A stretch of DNA of 64,000 nucleotides, taken from the NCBI GenBank assembly GCA_018340805.1, contig JACMZG010000037.1, forward strand, positions 5,001-69,000, written 5' to 3'. This stretch comes from Microvelia longipes (lineage: Eukaryota; Arthropoda; Insecta; Hemiptera; Veliidae). Below, piece by piece: positions 45,404-55,880 of this stretch. Made by a program: the position numbers and the translations under genes. Position 1 is the first letter of the stretch. Every line of letters begins with the position of its first letter. The notes below the pieces were generated by a model. It was given only the letters and a program-made list of their open reading frames with translations, was not told the DNA's origin and made no database searches.

Positions 45404-46344
45404 TAACACACGGCTAAAGTCATTTGACAGCGCGCCAAAAAATGCAGGAGGGAAAGAATTCTATTGGTTTAGACCGACCGCGCGAGGTGTGAGTGTGGAC
45501 ATAGGGAAGAATCAGATAAGGGTCCAGGGGGATTCTGTGAGGTATGGTCACACTACCTAAGTACAAAAAATACCTTTTTCGTAAATAAAATCATAAAAAG
45601 GCAACACTGGCAACATTTACCTCACTGTGCATTTTGATTTGTTTGAGTTCGTTTCGTTTCATTTCAATATGTTTCAGTTCAATCTGCAAAATGTGTCATA
45701 TTATATCTATTATATGAAACAATACGCATTCAATCATAGGTACTTGACACAAAAAGCAGTTGGTTTTGGCCCTTGACATAATATAATTATGTCAAAAGCA
45801 ATACATTATGCAAAATTAAACGGCATAAGTTAATTAATTATGCAACATTACGGCATAAATATGCCGTAAATAATTGACAACTGTGCTTTTTAATGCATAT
45901 GGCAGTTAAAATAAGCAGTAAAAAACTATCTACAAAAAATAAGTAATTATAGCTGACGATTTAAATGAACTTTTATCATAGAACTATTATGATCCATTGC
46001 ATTACGTAAATAACAACTTTAACTCCACTTAATTTATACTTCCGAACAAAGTTAAAGCAACACTTAGTGGGTAAATTTAAAAGATACATCAATATTCCTA
46101 CTTAAAAAGTAAATAAATAATAATCGAAGAATCAGCTACCGTAATATTATTTTTTAAATAATATTTAAAAAATGAAAAAATAAGATATCAAATAAAAAAA
46201 ATAATAAAATTGAAAACATAATCTGTCTTACAGTGTTGAATAGGGATTTTTTTGTTGTTTAAAAGTAGGGATTTGTTTGTATAAAAAAGAGGATTAAAGT
46301 ATTGAGATTTTGGCGGGCTGTCAACTGACTTTAGCCGTGTGTTA
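45404..46344. mobile_element. Non-autonomous DNA transposon, 941 bp, TIR TAACACACGGCTAAAGTCA, TSD TATAATA
   Basis: The left end TAACACACGGCTAAAGTCA continues TTGACAGCGCGCCAAAA. The right end is its reverse complement with two or three mismatches, over about 38 bp. TATAATA occurs at 45397-45403 and again at 46345-46351, an exact 7-bp target duplication. The interior is non-coding and AT-rich except for a GC-richer 150 bp at the left. It sits inside the LINE remnant. A smaller relative with similar ends is at 57770-57950. I did not assign a superfamily; 7 bp is unusual for hAT, which makes 8 bp. Confidence 0.85.
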
Positions 46345-46391
46345 TATAATAGAGCAAATTAAAATTTGCTCACTATTTTAAAGAGTGGCTT

Positions 46392-46397
46392 TTTATT
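46392..46397 (-). terminator. Polyadenylation signal AATAAA for the RIB43A-like gene
   Basis: A canonical AATAAA on the minus strand lies about 45 nt past the stop codon, implying a very short 3' UTR. A transposon-split LINE remnant begins within about 50 nt beyond it. Confidence 0.55.
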
Positions 46398-46441
46398 TTT
46401 TTATTTATATTATAATTACGTTATCTACTGAGAAGCAAAAA

Positions 46442-46586
46442 TTATCTAGTTGTGGTATTAAACATATCATAGAATTCCTGCGTAGCTGATACAACTTTAT
46501 GAACGTTTTTGTCTAAATATCTTTTTCTATGTTCTTGTGACTCGGCCAGTCTTTCGTTCTCCCACTGCATGACTTTCCTTTCGTTC
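46442..46586 (-). CDS. RIB43A-like gene, exon 7 (residues 334-381, stop codon)
   Basis: It has an acceptor AATGTTGTAG|GAACG and ends ACTAGATAA. The C-terminus reads YLDKNVHKVVSATQEFYDMF and then NTTTR. The family's proteins end in a similar YLDK...N...FxxFNTSSR pattern, so this is the natural end of the protein. Confidence 0.92.
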
Positions 46587-49500
46587 CTACAACATTAACA
46601 GCATTATTACCCAGAATTGCGCGTCTGGTATGTTATACTTACTTGGCTGCAAGCTAGGCTTTTTAAGGTAGGACAAGTATTCCTTCGTTAGGATTCTTAA
46701 AAAAGAATTCCTTAAAATAGAATTAAGGTTAAAGAGGGATCAAAGTTTGCAAAAGCGTGCTCTTCACATGATAAGTTGTCATCAGAGGGAGTCTTGTCAG
46801 AAGCTATTCATCAAGTACAAGATAATGACTGTTTCAAACTTGTTGGTTTTTAATGCTGTTTAGATAGTATCGTGAAAAATAACAAAACCCATAATTGTCT
46901 ACGAGATATAATACCATGTGGTCAACTCCGACGGATTGGCTCAACAAATTGGATATGGGAGCCAGTGTTTTATGAATTAGAACTTTTAAACATCTGCTTA
47001 AACGAGAATACTAAACCCTAACATGTTATGCTTTTAGCAAACCAGTAAAGAACGTTTTTTTTATTAAATGAAGTATTCTAGGATTGTAAAAAAATATTTA
47101 AATTATAAGTTTTAAAATGTAGAGATTTACTAGACTATTGTAACTTTAATTACTGTTTTTTTTTATAAATTCCGGAGGAAATAATTTCCTTGGTACTTAG
47201 ATCTCGTATGTGGGTCCATTGTACCTGAATTACTGGGTTGCTTTATCCCATCTCATCTTCTTTTTAGATCACTTAAGTAAAGCATTAGGAGTAGTCAGTA
47301 CATGGACATGTGACCCTCTAATTTAAAAACAAGTTTTATGTACAAACCTTTTCTCTTTTAGAATATCAAGTTCTCGCTTTTCTCTCGTATTCATATTTTC
47401 TAAAGTGGTATTAGCCCATTTTTCATCTTCTATTTTTTGAAGTCGTTGTTTTTCCTATAAAAAAAATAGGATTAAACATGATAAAATGCATAACTGACAA
47501 ATAAAGGTTTTTGATAGTCACAGTCACTTGATAGGAAATAAAAATAATCTAAAGAGAAAGCTAAGAGAACCAAACATAATTGCTCTCCAACGTGTAAAAC
47601 AGTATTCTGGATTTAATATCGTCCTCCCTTTAAAAATCTAAGTCTGGTGTGTAGACATAATAAATATTTCGATTTAGAAGATAGATTTAGATAAAATATT
47701 TTAGATAGATAGAGAAATAATTTAGATTGATTAGAAAAAGTATTAATAGAAAAAGAGAAAAAGTAATAGAAAAAGAATTTAGATATTATTTAAATTGAAG
47801 ATAGAAGAGCATTTGACTTATTGACTCCATCTACGCTTTCCAATATGCTTCGCAGGAAGATGGTCACCGGAATCCTTACTTTAATGCGGGAATCTCTAGA
47901 CCCGTATTTGATTGGGCCTTCATATTGAACTCACTGATACTAATAGAAGCTCAAAGCATGTAAGCATTGCCGGAATTTAAGTGTACCGTACTTTAATCCA
48001 TATCGATTAGGTCCAACAATGGCACTATAGTATTATCTTTGAGAAAACCGACTTTAGGTTTGTAAGTATAATTTATACAAGGTATATTGACTTGTTCCAT
48101 GGTCGATATGCTTCACCCGTTTCGCTGCACGAGGTTACGTTTATCACGTTGGTGTTCTTGTTTGTTTTTACCCACTAAACGAATTACGAAGTTTAGATTA
48201 AAAAAATGTTTTATAATATAAAATAATAACAACCTTCGTTCCAAAAAGGGGGTAAGCAAGATTCTTGCAGCCTTGGCAGGATGCAGTGGAAGCAACAGAA
48301 ACAGCATCATTTGGGAAAGCGTCACAAGTGTAAGCATTTTAAGACTAGTCTAAAGATATAACATGATGCAGAGTTGAAGCTGAAGCCTTGTAATCTTACC
48401 TTATTTTCTTGTATTTGCTTCAGTTGAAAATCTCGTATATCCTTATACTGCTGATCAGTCAATCCTTTGTAAGTCGTCGTTACGAATTTTTTCTGATCTA
48501 AAGAACTAGGCACAGCAAGAACAGTTTCTGTCATGAAATCACTTGATAAACTGTTCTTAATCTCCGTCATGTTATCACGTTGCTCTTCTGTAACAGCATT
48601 CCTTTTTTGGTGTGATCTCTCCACTGCCTGTAGAACAATTGTTTTAGAATAGAAGATCGATCGGTAATAATATTATTTTAATGTGAAATTCCATATCAAA
48701 AACATTTCGTTTTTCCAAAATAGAATTCTTTCTTTAGCAAGAGCCATCAGTTTTCTGTATTATTTCTGTTTACTGTAACTTGGCCATGAATCAGTTGGAT
48801 TCATGGCCAAGTTCAAGATTCAAGATGCTGTGGGATGAATTATAGGCAATGAAACATCCAAGTCTATTGATATTAGCTAGTAAATTAGACTTATAGACAA
48901 AGTCTATCCTAATCTATTGATATTTCTTCGTAAATTAGGCTTATAGACAAAGTCCATCCTAATCTTTTGATATTACTTCGTAAATAAGACTTATAGACAA
49001 AGTCCATCCTAATCTTTTAATATTACTTTGTAATTAGACTTATAGAAAGAGTCCATCCTAATCTATTGATAAAACTTCGCAAATTAGACTTATATACAAA
49101 GTCCATCGTAATCTATTGATATTCAATTGTCAATTTGATTTATTGAAAAAGGAATGTCTTATAATATTATTGGATTAATTTACCAGACAATAAATTATTT
49201 ATTAAAGGGACCTAAAATTATCCAATAATAGTTATTAATAATGTCTTTTACGTTTCAGTTTTAGACTCTCATAACCTAAAACACATCTTTGCATCAGACG
49301 CGATTACTTGGTGTAGGTAAGATGATCATGATACCATAATTTTGTTGTAGTCCTCTAAAGATTTGGCCAAATTCTTTCTGCACATATTCTCCATTAGTTT
49401 CAAGTCGTGGACTCTTTTATCCAGGGTGACAGTACTCTCTGTTACCAAGTGATCACACTTCTTCTGCTCTTCCTGAACGATTCTTTTCTCCTTCATTTGC

Positions 49501-52500
49501 TGCTGGAGCCAAATTTTCAGCTGTTTCTTTTGTTCGCGATCTCTTTCTTCAGGACAATCATATTCGGAATCGAATCTCCTGAAAATTATTTGAGTTTTTG
49601 TAAAGCCTTAAAGTGAGTAGAGTAAACCAACTAAATATTGTCAGTGTAGGGTTATATCGATTTTTTTCGAAATAGATTCGATTATTCGTTAAAGTTCTAT
49701 GTATTTACGTACTGGCATTTGTCAACAATACTATCCAAGCACAACATTTAAACTCCACATTAGCTTAAAGTTTTTGCCGTAAGGCAAATAAAAAGGTTAA
49801 AATATATAGACTTCAATTCCACAATCATATTTAGAGAAAAATCACAATTTGTTAATTAAAACGTTTGTTAATTAAAACATTTGTTTTACTGTACCAACGT
49901 GTCAAGGTGAATTAAATCTTCAAAAATTTGCTTAAGAACTGTTCATAATTTTAGCAATATAGAATAAATATTTGTGGCTTTGATATAGATAGTTTAAAGA
50001 ATAGCCTAATGTTTTTCGATAAAATTGGTAAACTTCCATGGCATATCCCACTATATGAAATAATTAAAAAAGATTATATGAGAAAATCCACCATGCCTAC
50101 GTCTTACGTGAGGTTATTTATTTGGATATCAAAGTTTATTCACCTCATTACTGAAGTCATCAAATATCTTGGATCTTCTTCAGCGTGATATTTACTTCCA
50201 ACTTTAAAAGCATTAGCAGCTATTTCACCCGATTTCTGTTTAGCAAGTCGTTGCTGGTGAACTCTTCTGAATTTGTCCAGTTCTTGCGCCATCATCTTCT
50301 TATCCTGAAAGTCATGCGAAACACTACAAGTTCATTGTAACATTTTTAAATTAATTTGGGTCATGTCTGTTTTTCCTACTCCACGACATTTGTCAGATTT
50401 TGGTGCTGTTTGTTTTATTTTTATGGTCAATAACCATCTGAAGTAACCAAAAAACAAACTCCAGATGTTGTAAAAGTTTAGGTTATTGGTAATTGATGGT
50501 TAGTATTGGTCAGTTATGGTAACTAAAGGATGCCAATGGTGATTACACATCTAAAGTTAAACAAATCAAATAATTAGAAATTTAAAGATACCTTAAAACT
50601 TAGATAAAGGATATCTTTACACTTAGTGTAGCCCAGCTTCAAATCACAGCCAGCCCATTTAGTTTTTACGCTACTCTGTGGGCCGTGGGCTCACTTATCC
50701 TCCTTGAAATGAGATTGAAAGTGGTTCTTAAGTTGAATAAATGTTGGGTGGTCTTTAACATGAAGGCTTTACTTAATTTTAGGCATGCGAATTGGCATGC
50801 TTGCGTGAGAAGCAACCAGCATTTAGGGAAAATTGTGTAATGCGTATACGCTTCTAACGCATGCGCTCTGGAGAGAGGCCGTTAAGAGCTGTTGATGCTA
50901 TATAGCATACTACAGGAGAAAACTCCATATGCTCACTATAAAAGTAGAGTAAGGCAGATGGATTGTAGAAACTACATAGGTCTCTTAAGGTACTTAGGTA
51001 CATACTCTAGGGACAGTAGGGACAGAAGTGTCCTACACTCATAAAGAGTTTGTAAAAAGCGTCCTAGAGACGAAGTTGCTAGAGACAAACGCGTGGTTCT
51101 CATCTCTGCCTTGCTAACATTACGTTACATTTAATATATTGGTTGAAAACTTAATTGAAATAATAGACTTTATGTTGCAGTAAAGTTCCCCACCTGACTA
51201 CTACATTCCAATCGTTTTTAGGAGCACCTATTTTATAATTAAATGTTATTTGAGAACTTGATAATGATCATTAATTGAATCTTTATCAATAAATCTCATT
51301 AAAAATTATTTTAAAGCGAAATTTTTAATCTACATTCCCAAATAGCCCAAGCGCCCAGGGGTGTTTTGTTAATAAAAAGTGTAATGGCTGGAACCGGTCT
51401 CAATTTTTCGTAAATACCTTCCTGAACAAGGATCTGCAATTCTGCCGACTCGTATCGGATGGGTGTCCCAGGCAGAACGCACTTTAGAGGTCAAAGGTTC
51501 TGCCTGGGACACCCATCCGATACGAGTCGGCAGAATTGCAGATCCTTGTTCAGGAAGGTATTTACTAAAAATTAAACCCGTTTCCAGCCATTACACTTTT
51601 TAATAACTTGGGTGGTAAATTTGACCCCTAAAGTGCGTTCTGCCTGGGGCACCCATCCGATACGAGTCGGCAGAATTGCAGATCCTTGTTCAGGAAGTTA
51701 TTTACGAAAAATTGAGACCGGTTCCAGCCATTACACTTTTTATTGACAAAACACCCCTGGGCTCTTGGTCTATAAGTCCTCTAAATCAAAAATTGTTAAA
51801 CAAATTTTCCATACTGTTTAGGTATCTCTTCCCCATTGTGGATCCTTGCGGCAACATCTTATATGGTCTTTATTACTCAATTGATATTTTCCCAAAGACT
51901 CTACTAAGCCCAATCTTTCTAAAAATCATGGTGTCTCGAGCTGAATTTGGGGTAAGGTTAATTTATTTAAATTGAAATATGTCAGGGTCCAAGCAACACA
52001 TTAAAACTTCAAACAAGCTTCTTTTAAAAGATTTCATTACCTTTTGCTCCATTTAAGAAATTTTTTGACAAAATGGTACTTTTAAGTAACCATAAGTAAA
52101 CCCAGTAAAGTAATTATTTTAAAACCTACATACTTGTAGCTGGCATTCAAATTTTGCTAGAAGCTGAGAATATTTTAGTTTAGGTGAATTTATCATTCTC
52201 TCTCCAAAATCAATCCCTGACCCGATTGTTTGTTCTAGCCAACAACAGGGTCAACTCCAGACCGAATTTTTTGATCCTTTTGTTGGTCCTAATCAACTCT
52301 GTTATAATAACTTACTCGAGCTATTTGATGATCGATATCCCTAATAAGAGCCTCCTGATCTCTCTGCATCCTATAGAAGTAATCATCGTAAGATTTGTCT
52401 TGCAATCGTTTGTTCTGCTTTTCTTGAAGTTGCTTCTCTAGACCTTTTACGTCAACCTGGAAAAAACAGTTGGTCACATAAACAAAAAAAAACAGTTAGT

Positions 52501-54066
52501 CGCATAAACAAAAAACAGTTGGTCACATTGACAATAAAAACAAGCTGCCTATCATAGAAAGAGACTTCTCTACATACAGGCTTAAAGATTATAGAAGCAA
52601 ATAATATTGCATAATTAATCCTGTTGCTACTTTGAAGACCATATTGAATTTAACCCTAATCAGTTCTTTCTTTCACAGAGCTTGATTTTTTTCAATGAAA
52701 TATTATCAGCGGTTCGAGCATATTTAAACAAATGTATTAGCCACAGATGTTGTTGAGACCAGAAAACTTTAAAACCTTTAAACATCCTTAGAAAAAAATA
52801 TATTAAACCATTTTATAAAAGTTATTTATGCACCAAGGGAGTAAAGAATGCTATTTTTTCCCTGAGAAGTTAGTTGCTTCCGAAGACGTAAGCCGAGGGA
52901 ACCAAAGTATTTACTCCCGAGGCGTAGTCGAGGATTTGTGTTTAACTCCCGAGGCAAAGCCAAGGAATTATGACTATTACCCATTATACCAGGTAATTGC
53001 GAGGGGGAAAATAGCATTTTACTCCCAAGGTGCATACAAGATTTTATCTCCAGACGTTGTTTTTATTTTAATACGTTTATTTGTATTTTATTCTATTTTT
53101 TGGGGTCGGGTCCCCCTTATAAATTTTGGGATTGCTGCCCCAAAAATCAATATTTTTTTGCTCCAAAAAAATTCTTTTGTTCAGAAACGGATTTTGAGCT
53201 AATATTTTTTTTTTTTGGTTGGGTCGCCCTTAAAATTGGGTTCAGGAAAATTACAAAAATTGATCGGTCACCTGTATAAATTTAGAGAATACCACTCCCC
53301 TAAAAATTGATATAATTGGCTCTAATAACCCAATAATAGAAAACACTTTTTATTCCCAAGGGAGAAAAAAATACTTTTTACTCCCAAGGGAATGAAAATA
53401 CTTTTTACTCCCAAAAGGGGGAAAAGTTAGGTTTTCTCCCATGGAAGAGAAAAGTGCTTGTTTACTCCCTAAAAATTAGCCAATAAACTTTACATTATAC
53501 ACCGTCTGAAGATAAAATAATTTTTATATGATTTTTAAAAATTTTGATTTGCCGTTTTAGATCAACCTTATATCTAATCAGTTATTTCTCTCATAGAACT
53601 TATTTTTTTTGCCAAATATCATTGAAATTGAGTCAGTCGTTTAAATTCCACCGAGTTCACAAGAAATGTGCTCATAGAAATCATTTTTCGGATTTTTTGC
53701 GTAAATGGTACATACACAAAAAACAGTTTTCTTTTAACTTCTGAGATCTTTAGGTGGTGAAACGACGGCTTTTATTGAAAATCAGTGGGTTTTAGGTTTT
53801 CCGGAAAACCTACCGCGCCTACCTTTTTTTCCTTTTCTACCTTTTTGAAGGCAGGAAAGGAAAAAAAATATAGTGAGAGGGGAATAACAAATTTAACCAT
53901 CTATTTTGAAATTTTTCCATTTACAAAAAGCATAATCTTAACTAACCCCTATTATTCTAGATTTAGGATTAAAAATAGTCTTTTTCCTTTGTTCTTCCCT
54001 AATCTGAGCTTTTCTTCTTCTATTTTCTTCTTTAATATCAGCTGGTAAAACTATCTTGTGATCCAT
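46442..54066 (-). CDS. RIB43A-like coiled-coil protein (RIBC1/RIBC2 family), complete 7-exon gene
   Basis: The join on the minus strand is 54066-53947, 52456-52316, 50304-50144, 49578-49335, 48627-48400, 47454-47348 and 46586-46442. This gives 1146 nt, or 381 residues plus stop; human RIBC1 and RIBC2 are of almost the same length. All introns are GT-AG and the exon phases join. Family hallmarks visible are the N-terminal LPADIKEENRRR, then IFNPKSRIIG running across the first intron into VDVKGLEKQ (residues about 31-49), the central DDPRYL-like EEDPRYLMTS, NMTEIKNSLSSDFMTE with YKGLTDQQYKDIRD in exon 5, and the terminal FNTTTR. The protein is almost entirely charged helix. Known for the family: RIB43A proteins lie inside ciliary and flagellar doublet microtubules near the protofilament ribbon. 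Inference: in an arthropod it would act in sperm axonemes or sensory cilia. RIBC1 versus RIBC2 orthology cannot be settled here, so no symbol is given. Confidence 0.93.
46655..47010 (+). pseudogene. Decayed LINE ORF2 C-terminal fragment in RIB43A intron 6
   Basis: An open stretch from about 46728 reads RLKRDQSLQKRALHMISCHQ, then RESCQKLFIKYKIMTVSNLL, then a stop. The LQKRAxRxI...HRESCxxLFxxxxILTxxxL pattern is the familiar end of reverse-transcriptase ORFs of Jockey/CR1/RTE-type non-LTR retrotransposons. Further decayed frames (for example NCLRDIIPCGQL) follow to about 47010. It lies antisense to the host gene. The clade cannot be named from this piece. Confidence 0.7.
47348..47454 (-). CDS. 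RIB43A-like gene, exon 6 (residues 299-334)
   Basis: It has an acceptor TTATAG|GAAAAA and a donor GAAAAG|GTTTGT, ending two bases into an arginine codon (107 nt). It encodes EKQRLQKIEDEKWANTTLEN and continues as basic helix, matching the RIB43A segment with a conserved Trp after an acidic pair. Confidence 0.88.
48400..48627 (-). CDS. RIB43A-like gene, exon 5 (residues 223-298)
   Basis: It has an acceptor TTCTACAG|GCAGTG and a donor AAATAAG|GTAAGA, phase 0 at both ends (228 nt). It contains DNMTEIKNSLSSDFMTE and TYKGLTDQQYKDIRD, the family's DxLxEIxNxLxSDxLTE and xxKGMxxxQxxxIxxxQ blocks. The internal Met that opens the ORF here is not a start. Confidence 0.93.
48777..48813. repeat. Perfect 16-bp hairpin, 5-nt loop (intron 4)
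   Basis: AACTTGGCCATGAATC at 48777-48792 and its exact reverse complement at 48798-48813 flank the loop AGTTG. It is a short perfect inverted repeat in an otherwise unremarkable intron. Confidence 0.85.
48885..49130. repeat. Minisatellite, about 60-bp period, in RIB43A intron 4
   Basis: Four to five units share CTTATAGACAAAGTCCATCC and TAATCTTTTGATATTACTTC with point differences. No ORF spans it. Confidence 0.85.
49335..49578 (-). CDS. RIB43A-like gene, exon 4 (residues 141-222)
   Basis: It has an acceptor ATTTTCAG|GAGATT, completing the AGG codon, and a donor AAAATTATG|GTATCA in phase 0. It encodes RRFDSEYDCPEERDREQKKQ followed by coiled coil with IWLQQQMKEK. It lines up with the central coiled coil of RIB43A where the family has QxxQxxxWxxQQ. 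Confidence 0.9.
50144..50304 (-). CDS. RIB43A-like gene, exon 3 (residues 88-141)
   Basis: It has an acceptor CTTTCAG|GATAAG and a donor ATGAG|GTGAAT, ending two bases into a codon (161 nt). It encodes DKKMMAQELDKFRR, a lysine/glutamine-rich stretch, and EEDPRYLMTS, which matches the family's DDPRxG/DDPRYL position. Confidence 0.9.
51348..51775. repeat. Three-unit foldback cluster of a roughly 140-bp dispersed repeat (RIB43A intron 2)
   Basis: One unit (about 51348-51487) runs from GCCCAGGGGTGTTTTGT through CTTCCTGAACAAGGATCTGC and CGACTCGTATCGGATGGGTG to GCAGAACGCACTTTA. It is followed by two reverse-oriented units (about 51488-51620 and 51625-51775). Units one and two form a near-perfect palindrome of more than 100 bp per arm, centred near 51487. 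A related single unit lies at about 5194-5340. High identity between arms suggests a recent event. Confidence 0.85.
52316..52456 (-). CDS. RIB43A-like gene, exon 2 (residues 41-87)
   Basis: It has an acceptor TTTCCAG|GTTGAC and a donor CTCGA|GTAAG, both phase 0, over 141 nt. It begins VDVKGLEKQLQEKQ, the most conserved RIB43A segment (family form VDVxALxxQVxEKK), and continues with acidic and basic helix ending DIDHQIAR. Confidence 0.92.
52457..53946 (-). other. RIB43A-like intron 1 with a cluster of TTTTTACTCCC-type repeats
   Basis: From about 52828 to 53475 the motif TTTTTACTCCC followed by AAGGG or GAGGC recurs many times at irregular spacing, several times joined to GAAAATA. Parts read as open frames on both strands only because of the repeat. 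No transposon coding was recognised. Confidence 0.6.
53947..54066 (-). CDS. RIB43A-like gene, exon 1 (residues 1-40, start codon)
   Basis: The ATG is at 54066-54064 in the context GGTATGG. The reading frame gives MDHKIVLPADIKEENRRR and ends RIIG at a GGG|GTTAGT donor (phase 0). The start was chosen because the family's proteins begin only a few residues before the LPxDxKE segment. The longer open frame on the opposite strand (53785-54048) is its shadow. Confidence 0.9.
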
Positions 54067-54292
54067 ACCACTCTAAAGTTTTAATATGTTTATCACTGAT
54101 TATTTATATTATTTTTTTATATTTTTTCTCACAATTAAAAAAATAATTATTGTAATGAAGATAACACTTTATTATAGATAATACTGTTAAAAACTATATA
54201 TTTAATATAAAAATATATTAACGTATTTTGTATATAATTCAGATAATTATTTGTTTCAATTTATTTATATTATTTAATATTTTTTGATATCT

Positions 54293-55075
54293 CAAGATAA
54301 CATCGGATTTGCTTCGCTCATCCTCCCAACTTCAGACTCGCTTAGATCGTCCTTAGATAGTATATAAATCCGTTTAATTACAACCGTTCACCCATTTAGG
54401 CACTGAAAATGCTTGGTGCTGCTTAACTTGTATGATCAAACAATAATTATGGATATATTTGTCGTATTGAAACGAAACTTTGTAAACCTAATTATTATGT
54501 AAAGGTAAATGTAAATTATGTAAATGAAAATTATGTAAAAAAATTATGTAAATATGTAGGTAAATTATTTAAAATACATGTACCGAATTTCAGCTCAATT
54601 GTGTAATTTTCCGATTTTAACGATATTTAATAAACGTACATAATATATTTGATAAATTTGAACTAATGCAGATAATGATATGAAACTTATGTTAATCTTA
54701 TACACATATGTTATGGCACATATGTTAATCTTATACATCGCTACATGCGATCTAAAGCTCAAAATGATCGCTACGTTTTTCTGCGTTTAATGATTTTTCG
54801 AAAATGTTATCTTAGTAATTACTGCGGGTTAGTGACGTCATAAAAAAATACTTTCGCATAGCACAACTGCGCCTATAGACTGATTTTGTACCAAATTTCA
54901 ACTTTCTAGCATAAATAACTACGATGATAGTAGACAGACACGCACACATACATACATACACATATAAACAGAAAACTTTGTGAAAACCATCTAGGAGGCC
55001 TTAAAACACCTGAAACGGATAATTCAAGTTACATGCCGGTTTCGGATTTTTTGCAAACAACACTTTTCCTCTATT
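54293..55075 (-). repeat. Composite 5S-bearing repeat, minus orientation
   Basis: From right to left: GAAACCGGCATGTAACTTGA at about 55045, the CA tract, middle block, then the 5S-like block at about 54440-54370 (AAGTTAAGCAGCACCAAGCA, then TCAGTGCCTAAATGGGTGAA) and the tail with AAGCGAGTCTGAAGTTGGGA. It starts about 230 bp upstream of the RIB43A start codon, so it may overlap that gene's promoter. Confidence 0.85.
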
Positions 55076-55504
55076 CTTACGCTATAAATAAAAAAAAAAT
55101 TAAAAACACACATGTTTAAAAGTAAAATAAATACAATTGGTAAAAATGAAAAAAGAATGCCGTGTTGTCAGAACTGGATAACGAACTGAATTTCGTTGGA
55201 GTATTCTGAATGCTTAGAAACAGTTGTAGCAACTTTATTTAAGTTTCCATAACGATCAGAGTCTCGAGGTTCGTATGGAAACACCGCAGTGTGTTTGTTC
55301 GATTACTGTCTAATAAATTATATGAAGTCGAACGTACACATAATATATTGAAAAGATATATTGTATAGAGATGACAATACAGCTACTGCTGTAGTATATT
55401 TGTCTAAGAACGCTATGTACATCTATGTAAACAGATGCTTACCATTTTTCCCCCAAGTAAGATAAAAAAAAAGAATTTATAAAGAATAGAGCAAGAAGAA
55501 TCTG

Positions 55505-55880
55505 TTTTATTTTATTTTGCTGACTGAGTCGGTTATAGCTGTAAGTTCTTTGTTGTATATTTTGCTGACTAAGTTGGTATACTTGTTAATTCTTTGTTGT
55601 GCATTTTCTTTACTACGTTACAATTGTAAAGTTCTTTTTGTGTATTTTCCTTACTGAGTTGGTATAATTGTAAAGTTCTTTGTTGTGTATTTTCATTACT
55701 GAGTTGGTATAATTTTAAAGTTCTTTTTGTGTATTTTCATTACTGAGTTGGTATAATTGTAAAGTTCTTTGTTGTGTATTTTGCTTACTGAGTTGGTATA
55801 GCTGTAAAGTTCTTTGTTGTGTATTTTGCTGACTGAGTTGGTATAATTATAAAGTTCTTTGTTCTGTATTTTGCCGACTG
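55505..55880. repeat. Minisatellite, about 47-bp unit
   Basis: Eight or so units share GAGTTGGTATAATTGTAAAG, TTCTTTGTTGTGTATTTTGC and TGACT, with variation in the ATTTTC/ATTTTGC part. Confidence 0.9.

Noticed and set aside
49407..49616. 69-codon plus-strand frame
   Set aside because: It is the antisense shadow of RIB43A exon 4.
52184..52441. 85-codon plus-strand frame
   Set aside because: It is the antisense shadow of RIB43A exon 2.
53785..54048. 87-codon plus-strand frame
   Set aside because: It is the antisense of RIB43A exon 1 and flanking intron; the minus strand has the conserved protein and splice donor.
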